Source of the DNA: an uncultured Roseovarius sp.
GTDB lineage: Bacteria; Pseudomonadota; Alphaproteobacteria; Rhodobacterales; Rhodobacteraceae
Direction: 5' to 3'
NCBI GenBank assembly: GCA_947497295.1
Contig: CANMFU010000002.1
Location: 1 to 64,000 of the forward strand
DNA: 64,000 bases
The position numbers were made by a program, and so were the translations under genes. Positions 52,228 to 60,714 of this stretch are shown here, one piece after another. The notes under the pieces were generated by a model. It was not told the DNA's origin. It saw nothing but the letters and a program-made list of their open reading frames with translations, and searched no databases. Each line of letters starts with the position of its first letter. The first letter of the stretch is position 1.

Positions 52228-53088
52228 TCAGCCGAGCTCGAACAGCGTATTGTCACGCTTGATCAGCTTGGCATCCGCAAGGGCCCGCGTCAGTCGCTGC
52301 GCTGCCTCCAGTTCTTCCGGTGTTGCCGCGTCCGCGACCTGCTCAGAGCAGTAATCCACAAGCATCGACTGCATGTTCGGGTTCGCTACGCGATGTAGGG
52401 AGCACACGTTGGGGCTTTGCGAAATCTGGGCCTTGACCTTGCCATCGTCGGACAGCGCCTCTTCCCGCTCTTCGTCGACGAACACATCGCCTTCAATCCC
52501 GGCGAACTCCCGTATCTGGGCGATCCGCTCGTCGCTGCAGTCCAGAAGCGCGGCCATGGCAGACACTTTACCCATTGGCGTCGTCTTGCCGACATAGCCA
52601 TAGGGTGCGCAGTTCGACCGTTTCAGCACTCGGTTCATAATGGGGTCGATGACGGTAACGATGTCCGATATCCCCGAATCGCGAGCATATTCCAAAGATG
52701 CCGCCATCAGTTCACAGGTGGCGTAACTGATGGAGTTACGGTGCGTGCCACGTTCGAGGATATCGGTGTCAACGCAGAACCGGGTCGATTCCCACAGCGT
52801 GGCGCTGCGCAGTGGCGGCTCTCCGTCGAGGATGCTGGAAAAGACGTCCGACAGCATATGCGGGCCGGTTGTCTGCAACGCACGAACGCAGGACACGACA
52901 CGATTTTCGTCATTCACGCCAATTACATACGCCGGATCAAGATCGTCGTATTGATCGATCTCGCGGCCTTCCTTAATCTCTACTTCCCAGCCAAGGCGCT
53001 GACCAAACACCCGAGCGCGCAGCGCGAACATCTCGTCAAGCAACTGCGTGTAGAGATGGCGGTTTGTTCCATCGATAACAATGATCAT
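52228..53088 (-). CDS. luxI: Acyl-homoserine-lactone synthase (LuxI family) with C-terminal extension
   Basis: The 286-residue protein has every invariant LuxI residue at nearly the standard position: R24, F28, W34, D45, D48, R69, F83, E100 and R103 (in ALRARVFGQRLGW, EIDQYDDLDPAY, VSCVRALQ and WESTRF). It makes an acyl-homoserine-lactone signal from SAM and acyl carrier protein. The ATG at 53088 has GGAG seven bases upstream. LuxI proteins are usually near 200-220 residues; here about 70 extra residues, acidic then helical, follow the catalytic domain. It lies downstream of luxR on the same strand. Confidence 0.92.
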   Translation of the reverse strand: MIIVIDGTNRHLYTQLLDEMFALRARVFGQRLGWEVEIKEGREIDQYDDLDPAYVIGVNDENRVVSCVRALQTTGPHMLSDVFSSILDGEPPLRSATLWESTRFCVDTDILERGTHRNSISYATCELMAASLEYARDSGISDIVTVIDPIMNRVLKRSNCAPYGYVGKTTPMGKVSAMAALLDCSDERIAQIREFAGIEGDVFVDEEREEALSDDGKVKAQISQSPNVCSLHRVANPNMQSMLVDYCSEQVADAATPEELEAAQRLTRALADAKLIKRDNTLFELG

Positions 53089-53101
53089 GTTTTTGCTCCA
53101 T

Positions 53102-53117
53102 TTGCCGGTATCGGCAA
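53102..53117 (-). promoter_or_regulatory. Perfect inverted repeat before luxI
   Basis: TTGCCGGTATCGGCAA is a perfect palindrome with six-base arms and a four-base centre. It ends 14 bases before the luxI start and next to its ribosome site. It could be a regulator-binding site or a hairpin controlling luxI translation. A weaker palindrome, GGGAAATCCC, lies at 53151-53160. Typical lux boxes are longer (about 18-20 bases) and further upstream. Confidence 0.5.
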
Positions 53118-53173
53118 TAAAGAGCATAATTATTGGTATGATTGCTATTAGGGAAATCCCGTATAAGGAATGC

Positions 53174-53875
53174 CTAAATTGGGTGGATCAGACCCATTCC
53201 TATCGCTCGGCCGACAGCTTGAGACGTTGTAAGAGCGGCCAATTTCGTTCGCGCAGAACGCAGATGAACCTCAACGGTCCGGTTGGAGATCGACAGGATA
53301 TCCCCAACATCCTGCTGAGACTTTCCAGCGGCGATCCACTGCAGAACTTCTTTCTCACGCGTCGACAACGCCGGATGAGTCAGCGCACGGGTCAGCGACC
53401 CCGCTTGCATGACATGATCATGCAGATGCACAGCCGCCGTTTGCAGATTTCCCAAGATCGACTTCTTCAGCAATTTCCATTCCTGATCGGAACAGTTGCG
53501 GGTGACGCTGAACAATCCGATATCTCCGAAAGGACCCCGCACCGGGATGGTAAGCCCCTGCTCTGCGATGCCAAAATCATGTGCAGCACAAAAAATGGTC
53601 CTAAATGACGCCTCTTTGCGCATTCGCTTCCAGTCAACCGGCGCAATACTGCGACTCGGCAACAAAAGGGTTGGATCCCGGTGCTCAAAACCCTGCTCGG
53701 CGTAACGGGTCTGCCATTCGTCCGGGTAATTCACGAAACCATGCACGGTCTGTTCTATCGAGTTTATCCCGGCATAGGCCGCGAAATCGAGTTCATGCGT
53801 CTCGCAAACCGTATCCAAGAATGCACGAAGGTTATTCTTGGGAAACGGACGCTTACTGAGATCGATGACGGACAA
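53174..53875 (-). CDS. luxR: LuxR-family autoinducer-binding regulator
   Basis: The 233-residue protein has an N-terminal autoinducer domain with the conserved residues in DEWQTRYAEQGFEHRDPTLL (Trp, Tyr, Asp-Pro), VDWKRM and GLTIPVRGPFGD. A C-terminal GerE/LuxR helix-turn-helix follows (LSTREKEVLQWIAAGKSQQD, SNRTVEVHLRSARTKL). It should bind the acyl-homoserine lactone made by the adjacent LuxI and control luxI and other genes. It precedes luxI by 85 bases on the same strand. Confidence 0.92.
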   Translation of the reverse strand: MSVIDLSKRPFPKNNLRAFLDTVCETHELDFAAYAGINSIEQTVHGFVNYPDEWQTRYAEQGFEHRDPTLLLPSRSIAPVDWKRMRKEASFRTIFCAAHDFGIAEQGLTIPVRGPFGDIGLFSVTRNCSDQEWKLLKKSILGNLQTAAVHLHDHVMQAGSLTRALTHPALSTREKEVLQWIAAGKSQQDVGDILSISNRTVEVHLRSARTKLAALTTSQAVGRAIGMGLIHPI

Positions 53876-54039
53876 GTCGCTACCTTTCTTCAGTTACGTA
53901 AATCCTGAAGCACGCGGGAATGAACGCTGCGTTCTGTCTTTCTCACGACCCCACCACGATCTTCCGTCAGTGAACTCTCGCGCCACCACATTGTCAGTTC
54001 GTCACTTACTGGCCAAGCCGAATTTTAGTCTGGCTAGCA

Positions 54040-54381
54040 TCAACGGCCCTGACTCACAAGAAACGCAAAAATTGCGGATCGATGCGCTTGGGAGAGTGCG
54101 TCATAGTGACCGGCGATATCCTGCGCTTCCGGCGGCAGCGAAGGGTTCGGCGCAACTGGCTCGAAGGAATCGGCGCTGGAGAAAAACCCTTCGATCATCA
54201 GCTCCAGCACTTCAGCAATCTCGAACAGCACCTTGGCGCTGGCACGTTGCGTGCCTTGTTCGAAAGCGTCAACCGTATGCTTCGAAAGACCCAATCGGCG
54301 CGCCAACTCCTCTTGCGACATGCAGCGCTGCTTCCGGTGTTCCGAAATGCTTCGTCCCAGCAAGATATCTATAGTATTCAT
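54040..54381 (-). CDS. XRE-family helix-turn-helix regulator
   Basis: The 113-residue protein has an N-terminal Cro/C1-type helix-turn-helix (SISEHRKQRCMSQEELARRL, GLSKHTVDAFEQGTQRASAK, residues about 10-65). A hydrophilic tail of about 45 residues follows. Such small regulators are often found near mobile or conditional genes. The target is unknown; the luxR-luxI pair downstream on the same strand is one candidate. Confidence 0.82.
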   Translation of the reverse strand: MNTIDILLGRSISEHRKQRCMSQEELARRLGLSKHTVDAFEQGTQRASAKVLFEIAEVLELMIEGFFSSADSFEPVAPNPSLPPEAQDIAGHYDALSQAHRSAIFAFLVSQGR

Positions 54382-55048
54382 CTTTGTAGGCTCTCAGATA
54401 ATTCTGATCGATTAACTAGTTTATGTTAGATGTCGTGCCCCCGACAGTCCCTCGCTCTTAATGAAAGGCGGCGGGTTTATGACCCGACCCCGAACCGTCT
54501 GCCGCCATTGGCGTGCGCTTTTCACCTTCTAGCAGGGTGGCAGGCTAGTGATTTTCCCAATTTTGTCAACGCGAGAGGGGCTTTGCTGCCGATCACGCTG
54601 TGTGGCCGCTCCTCATCGTCGTAGGGACGCTAAGCATCCAACCTTTCGGCTGGGCCTGCACCGTCGATGGTCGCAGCAACCGTCACACATTGCGTCGCAT
54701 CCACACCCAGTCGGATTTCCATGCTGGCTTCGTCGTAGGTAAAATGCTGAGCGTTATCCGCTTCGTCACATGCGATCAGTCCGAAGGGGTTAAATGATCT
54801 TGCGGCCCAATTTGTAGAATGCCGGTCCCATGCCCTTGTGGCGCCACTGAGCCAGCTTGTCCCGGTCACCGATCAAGTTCAGTTCGCCGTCGCCAAGCAC
54901 GTAGTTGCGGCTTTTTTAAACAAATTTGCTATTGTTCAGCCCTCTTCAATTGCTATCGAACACTCTGAAGCAGGTCGGATGCTATTGAAAACAAGGGAAG
55001 AAGTGACCCACTCAAGATGACGAAAGATATATCGTTTCACACCTTTTG
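54382..55048. other. Gene-poor region with a helix-turn-helix remnant
   Basis: About 670 bases left of the IS1595 element. The minus strand at about 54912-54793 reads LIGDRDKLAQWRHKGMGPAF then YKLGRKII and stop. This resembles the recognition part of excisionase/AlpA-like helix-turn-helix proteins cut short by a stop. The rest shows no recognisable gene. The mixture suggests an area of repeated insertion and decay. Confidence 0.4.
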
Positions 55049-55134
55049 TATTTTTAGGGCCTGTCCGCAAACCGTGTTGGTTCACTTCGTCTTAATCTGA
55101 AAGGGCCTATATTAACTCGCTTTTGCAGCGGAGG

Positions 55135-56130
55135 ATGCCCTTGCTACACCACGACTTTCGCCGTTTTATCGATGCTCTCGACGAACTGAACCCGGCCCAG
55201 ATCGAGGATGCCCAGACGAAGATCCGGGATCTCCGACGGAAGACGGAGGCGATATCAGAAATCGAAGCACGGACAAACAAAGAACACAAGTGCCCTTTCT
55301 GCGGAGAGGATCGACGCCAGAAGTGGGGACGCACGAGGGTCAAGATCCAGCGCTACCGATGCAGTAGCTGCCATAAGACCTATTCAGGCAGGACGGGGAG
55401 CGCCATCGGCCGCATCCATCGCCCTGACCTGTTCATGGTCGTGCTATGGGATATGCTGGGCACCTCCGCGCCGAAATCTGTGCGGGCGCTCGCGCATCAA
55501 CTTCGGCTCAACAAATATACGGTCTGGCGGTGGCGGATGCTGGTATTCTCGATCATCGGTAGTGGCACGGCGATGGGCTTTTCAGGTATTATCGAGGCGG
55601 ACGAAACCTACCAGCGGGAGTCGCGCAAGGGATCACGGGAGTGGGTCCGGCACTTCTCCGATCCGCAGAATGTCTCACAGCCGCCGCGGCCCCGTTGGGA
55701 AGACTTCACGACACAAGGACTGAAGATGATGCGCGGCCTCTCGAGGTGGCAGCTGCCCATTCTCACGGTTGCCGACCGCGGCGGCGCACGGCTCTTCCGC
55801 AGACTACCGAACCGCAAGGGCGCGACGGTGGAACGCGCGATGAACCCCTTAGTCCCAGGCGATGCAGTGCTCTGCTCGGACGGAGGCAACGGCTACAAGA
55901 ACCTCGCGGCAGCGCGCGGCCTCGAGCACTTCGTAGTCGGAAGTAAGCCCGGCACACGGGTCGCGGCGGGCTGCTATCATATCCAGAATGTGAACTCGTT
56001 ACACGCCAGCTACGGCAGGTTCATCAAGCCCTTCTGCGGGCCAGCGACGAAGAACCTGAACGGCTACATCCGGTGGCTGGAAGTCCGGATGGAAGGGATG
56101 CAACCGGCAGAAATTATTCTTGCCTCATAA
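55135..56130 (+). CDS. IS1595-family (ISXO2-like) transposase
   Basis: The product is 331 residues from the ATG at 55135; a TTG at 55123 would add four. A zinc ribbon (CPFCGEDRRQKWGR...YRCSSCHKTY) is followed by a transposase core. Acidic residues lie in IIEADETYQ and VLCSDGGNGYK, an Asn/His region in NVNSLHASYGRF, and a glutamate in NGYIRWLEVR. This fits the DD(N/H)E-type site of the family. It lies 78 bases inside the left repeat and appears intact, so it could be active. Confidence 0.9.
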   Translation: MPLLHHDFRRFIDALDELNPAQIEDAQTKIRDLRRKTEAISEIEARTNKEHKCPFCGEDRRQKWGRTRVKIQRYRCSSCHKTYSGRTGSAIGRIHRPDLFMVVLWDMLGTSAPKSVRALAHQLRLNKYTVWRWRMLVFSIIGSGTAMGFSGIIEADETYQRESRKGSREWVRHFSDPQNVSQPPRPRWEDFTTQGLKMMRGLSRWQLPILTVADRGGARLFRRLPNRKGATVERAMNPLVPGDAVLCSDGGNGYKNLAAARGLEHFVVGSKPGTRVAAGCYHIQNVNSLHASYGRFIKPFCGPATKNLNGYIRWLEVRMEGMQPAEIILAS

Positions 56131-56179
56131 GCTTGGTGCTGCTGTGGTCAGATGTCGGCTTCGAGCCCTAAGTTCCATA

Positions 56180-56668
56180 CTACAAACAAGGAAGGATCGG
56201 CTCTTCGCCTTCCGCATAGTCTTCGGGAAATGGATCGACATAGTAAATCTGCTCAAGCGTAAGAGTGCCATCTCCAGATTTTGTGAGAATTGCGAAATAC
56301 TCGTCAGAGAAGTCATTATGTGAAGATTTAATGAATAAGGTCTGTTTGAGCCTATTCCCATCGTTTTGGAGGGAGCCAATGGGTAATCGGCTGGGGTCAA
56401 ATGTTGCGTCTGTGCCATATGCTATCAACTGCAGCTTAATGCTGGGCAACGTGTAAGCAGTTACAAATTCTGAATAAAGCTCGGATAGATGTTCGCCTGT
56501 GGTTGCGCGTTTGGAAGCTTTTTCTGCGCCACTCAGTGCCATGCAGTGATCATTCCAAATTTTGTAGTCCGAACAAAAACTGCGAATGAATGTTCCAGAG
56601 TCTTCGTGATCTGGCCCACTGAACTCAAGGCGGACTTTCAAGTTCTTTCGATTGTTCCAAAGTGCCAT
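56180..56668 (-). CDS. Passenger gene of unknown function inside the IS1595 element
   Basis: The 162-residue protein is soluble in character, with no signal peptide or membrane segment. It is acidic towards its end (YYVDPFPEDYAEGEEPILP). It lies entirely between the transposase and the right inverted repeat, in the opposite direction. I recognise no family. Base composition here is more AT-rich than in the chromosomal genes around, which fits transfer with the element. IS1595-family elements with passenger genes are known, but the cargo type here is not one I can name. Confidence 0.65.
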   Translation of the reverse strand: MALWNNRKNLKVRLEFSGPDHEDSGTFIRSFCSDYKIWNDHCMALSGAEKASKRATTGEHLSELYSEFVTAYTLPSIKLQLIAYGTDATFDPSRLPIGSLQNDGNRLKQTLFIKSSHNDFSDEYFAILTKSGDGTLTLEQIYYVDPFPEDYAEGEEPILPCL

Positions 56669-57047
56669 GATATTTAGTATCCTATCCTATGAAGTCGCCA
56701 TGAACTGAGCGTGACTTCATTTGCTAAAATATTTAACGACGGAATGCCACCAACGTCCACATGGCCGACCAACACAGTTTGCGGACACCCCCTATTTTTA
56801 TTGGGCGCACTATCGCCGTGGCTTTGCTAACCGCCCTCACCATTGGGTGAAAATCCAGATAATCCACCAAGCATGTTTTTTGGGGGCTGTAGGTCTTCGT
56901 CGGTCAACTGGCTGATTGCCCAATTGCCAGCCCGCTTGAAATTGGCACGGATGCCAAGAAGCTGAAATATTTCCTTAAGAGTACCTAGTTCTGCCCAAGA
57001 ACCCCGAATTTGCACGCATAGGCGCTGAAGCAGCAGCGCTTTACGAA

Positions 57048-57728
57048 TTGCTGAACCCCGGCACCATTCTGGACACAGGCATTGGCGGAGATCCCGCGAA
57101 ACAGCGTGCCTTTCAGGATTTTATCGAAGCCGCTGGCGAAGCGCTCGCACGTGGAGATCTGCGGATTCAAGAAGGCGAACTGGCACAGGGCTGGATCGAG
57201 GTCTTCCCGGAACTGACAGAGGATGAGCGCCGTTTGGGAGAGCTCCCCGGTTTCACCCCAGAACGGATCGAGCAGTGGCTTGAAACCTATCCCGTCGAAG
57301 AACTGGGCCTGCCAAACAACACCGGCTCCCCCGTTCCCGGCGATCCGACCGACAATGTCATCTCGACCCCGATCCCAGAAGAGGTAGAGCCGAATATCGT
57401 TGAAGCCCGGCCCAGAACCACAACGACCCCTGACGGTAACAGAATTTTGCCTCATGGCGCAAAGGGGGATGGGCAAGAATATATTGGCCTCAAAGGCCAC
57501 GATGTTGAACAGATTGACGAAATCATTGCCAATCCTCGTCCTGACCTTAGCGGCTTTATCGAAGGTCGTGGCCGCCTCAAGGGGCAGAATGTAAGATTGT
57601 TGACAGGACAAGATGGTCATTGGTTGGTCCTGGACCCAAGTGGTAGGGTGGTTGCCACAAGCAATCTAAATCTGCCGTTGAATCACAAAGAGAACGATCC
57701 CGACCCAATTATTCGACCTTTGGAGTGA
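57048..57728 (+). CDS. Orphan C-terminal region resembling a polymorphic-toxin tail
   Basis: The 226-residue frame has no good start (a TTG without a ribosome site; the frame is open only from 56979). The first part is helical, followed by a proline/threonine-rich acidic linker (about residues 85-125). A compact terminal domain follows: HDVEQIDEIIANPRPDLSGF, then NVRLLTGQDGHWLVLDPSGR and VVATSNLN. The pattern 'helix, then short strands with G.dG.w.v.d..G.vv' recalls the BECR-fold RNase tails (colicin E5-like) of contact-dependent toxins. The large secreted body is missing. The toxin call is an inference. Confidence 0.45.
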   Translation: MLNPGTILDTGIGGDPAKQRAFQDFIEAAGEALARGDLRIQEGELAQGWIEVFPELTEDERRLGELPGFTPERIEQWLETYPVEELGLPNNTGSPVPGDPTDNVISTPIPEEVEPNIVEARPRTTTTPDGNRILPHGAKGDGQEYIGLKGHDVEQIDEIIANPRPDLSGFIEGRGRLKGQNVRLLTGQDGHWLVLDPSGRVVATSNLNLPLNHKENDPDPIIRPLE

Positions 57729-57730
57729 AC

Positions 57731-58060
57731 ATGAACGAGCGCTTTGAATATCTCGTAGCCCAAGCACAAACCGGGGCAGGTACTGAGTGGATTTCCGAAG
57801 CGGAACTTCTTGAGTTCAACGAGTATCTCGAAGTACGAGGATTTGGCATTTCTCGCATGGAGGTCGCGCGGGCTGAAGGCGGAACCCAGCCTCCAAATTT
57901 TGGCTACGGTGTCTCACCGCAGCCTTTTCCCGGAGACGATGATCACTGGATGAACCATTTCGACCCCGCTCGCTCGGCGATCTATGTCCGTGAGCAGGTT
58001 CAATATGCCAAGGCCGATGGTGCTCTTTTTGACTACAAGGTCTGGGCTGAACAGCCTTAG
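57731..58060 (+). CDS. Putative immunity protein for the adjacent toxin tail
   Basis: The 109-residue acidic protein begins at the ATG at 57731, which has GGAG five bases upstream; a GTG at 57725 overlapping the previous stop is possible. Most of the sequence is helical (MNERFEYLVAQAQTGAG, ISEAELLEFNEYLEV). The second half is rich in aromatic and acidic residues (PFPGDDDHWMNHFDP). I recognise no family. Small, acidic genes coupled to a toxin tail are commonly immunity genes, hence the suggestion. Confidence 0.5.
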   Translation: MNERFEYLVAQAQTGAGTEWISEAELLEFNEYLEVRGFGISRMEVARAEGGTQPPNFGYGVSPQPFPGDDDHWMNHFDPARSAIYVREQVQYAKADGALFDYKVWAEQP

Positions 58061-58222
58061 TGACGTCGCTCCAATGGTCAAAACTCATACGTTTGTGCCA
58101 CCGGCGAAAACCACCGTTTGTTGAACGGTTCTCCGAACCGGACATTAGCGCACTTGAAGCGAAGGCTCACTCCGTCCGCACCGCAAACTTCGGCGCAAAC
58201 CGCAGCGAACGACCGCCTCCTC

Positions 58223-58254
58223 ACTCTTTACAAAGCACGCATAATGTAAAGAGT
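58223..58254. repeat. Inverted repeat next to the recombinase gene
   Basis: ACTCTTTACA (58223-58232) and TGTAAAGAGT (58245-58254) are exact reverse complements around a 12-base spacer. A further partial copy, GTAAAGAGT, occurs at 58334-58342, inside the recombinase gene's first codons. Paired short arms beside a tyrosine recombinase gene could be its recombination or binding site. The unit could also be a plain operator. Confidence 0.6.
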
Positions 58255-58315
58255 TGCCGAACCTGCCTTCTTCGGCGCAGCTTGTTTACAGGGGCTCAGA
58301 AGAAAGGCGCAGAAC

Positions 58316-58903
58316 ATGACCGACCGGCAAAGGGTAAAGAGTGACGGCGACAGCGCCGCCGACGCGCATGAGCGCGCCCGCAACTATCTCGGTCAGGCAC
58401 AGATCGACCGTCTCCTCGCCGCTGAGAAAAAGGGACGGCACGGCATCCGCGACCATCTGCTGATCCTGATGATGTTCCGGCACGGGCTGCGTGTCTCGGA
58501 GGCCATTACGCTGCGCCGTAAAGATGTCGATCTTGCGCAGTCGCGGGTCTGGATCACCCGGTTGAAGAACGGCCTCAGTGTCGAGCAGCCGATCCCCGGC
58601 GACGAGCTGCGCGCCATCCGTCGCTGGCTCGCGAAGCGCGACGACACATTGCCCTGGCTGTTTGTTTCGGAACGCAGCCAGCCTCTCACCCGGCAGGCCG
58701 TGAGCTACATAATCGGAACGGCGGCGAAGCGTGGCGATCTGGGTCGCGTTCACCCACACATGGTGCGCCATTCTTTCGGCTTCGCACTCGCAAACAAGGG
58801 GAACGACCTGCGATTGATTCAGGATTATCTCGGGCACCGTGACCCGAGACACACGGCGCACTACACCCGCACAGCGGCTGCGCGGTTCGATAGCTTGTGG
58901 TGA
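58316..58903 (+). CDS. FimB/FimE-type tyrosine recombinase
   Basis: The 195-residue protein has the catalytic set of tyrosine recombinases: R59 in HGLRVSEA, K84 near RLKNGLS, H148 and R151 in HPHMVRHSFGFALAN, H174 in DYLGHRDPRHT, and Y183. It lacks the N-terminal core-binding domain of phage integrases. Length and sequence closely parallel FimB and FimE (HPHMLRHSCGFALAN, LIQDYLGHRNIRHT). Known relatives invert promoter segments of surface genes. No invertible promoter was identified nearby. Confidence 0.88.
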   Translation: MTDRQRVKSDGDSAADAHERARNYLGQAQIDRLLAAEKKGRHGIRDHLLILMMFRHGLRVSEAITLRRKDVDLAQSRVWITRLKNGLSVEQPIPGDELRAIRRWLAKRDDTLPWLFVSERSQPLTRQAVSYIIGTAAKRGDLGRVHPHMVRHSFGFALANKGNDLRLIQDYLGHRDPRHTAHYTRTAAARFDSLW

Positions 58904-59391
58904 TGCCTCGGCGGCCCTTGCCAGGCAATACACTGAACCGTTCTCTGACGGATTTGCAATTCGTGCCGCCCGCTGAAGCTCTGAGTGAAAGCGCCGATTC
59001 AATGAAATCAACGTCTGCCGCTGAAGTTATTTGTGACAAACGACAACAGGGGAGCGAGCGTGGTTCCCGGGCGGTCTACCGTCACCTCTCCTGACGCTTC
59101 CGGCCCAAAGCTGCCAGTCGGTCTATGACCGGCGCTGCGGTGCAGCTTTCCCAGACCGGCCGTTCGTGCGTGGCGCAGCGAGATCGCGCAGGAAAAGTTC
59201 GCTATGCGGGACGAAGCGGCCGCTTGTGCGCTTGCAGCATATAAGGCCGCAACTTCTACCACGGCTTACTAAGACGTTGGAACGAAGACCAATGCGGGTG
59301 CAGCAACGCTACCCCGGGATTGGCTATAGCAGACAGACAGCCACTTAGGACCAACATGCTCTGTCACCTGATCACACGGGTGGATTTTGCA
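58904..59391. other. Intergenic region between recombinase and enolase
   Basis: About 490 bases between the recombinase and the convergent enolase gene. The frames here are short and match nothing recognisable. No clear terminator was seen. Confidence 0.35.
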
Positions 59392-60708
<1,317 letters not shown>

Positions 60709-60714
60709 CTAAAC

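Larger units (their letters stand above)
55049..56800 (+). mobile_element. IS1595-family insertion sequence with target-site duplication
   Basis: The terminal inverted repeats are 24 bases each (left 55057-55080, right 56769-56792). They share TGTCCGCAAAC and GTGTTGG, with 21 of 24 matches. Both ends are flanked by the same eight bases, TATTTTTA (55049-55056 and 56793-56800), the duplication length known for the IS1595 family. The element is about 1,736 bases long. It holds a transposase and a second gene in opposite orientation. The exact duplication implies a recent insertion. Confidence 0.92.

Noticed and set aside
58126..58140. CGGTTC/GAACCG short hairpin as a terminator after the immunity-like gene
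   Set aside because: The stem is only six bases with a three-base loop and no T-run follows.
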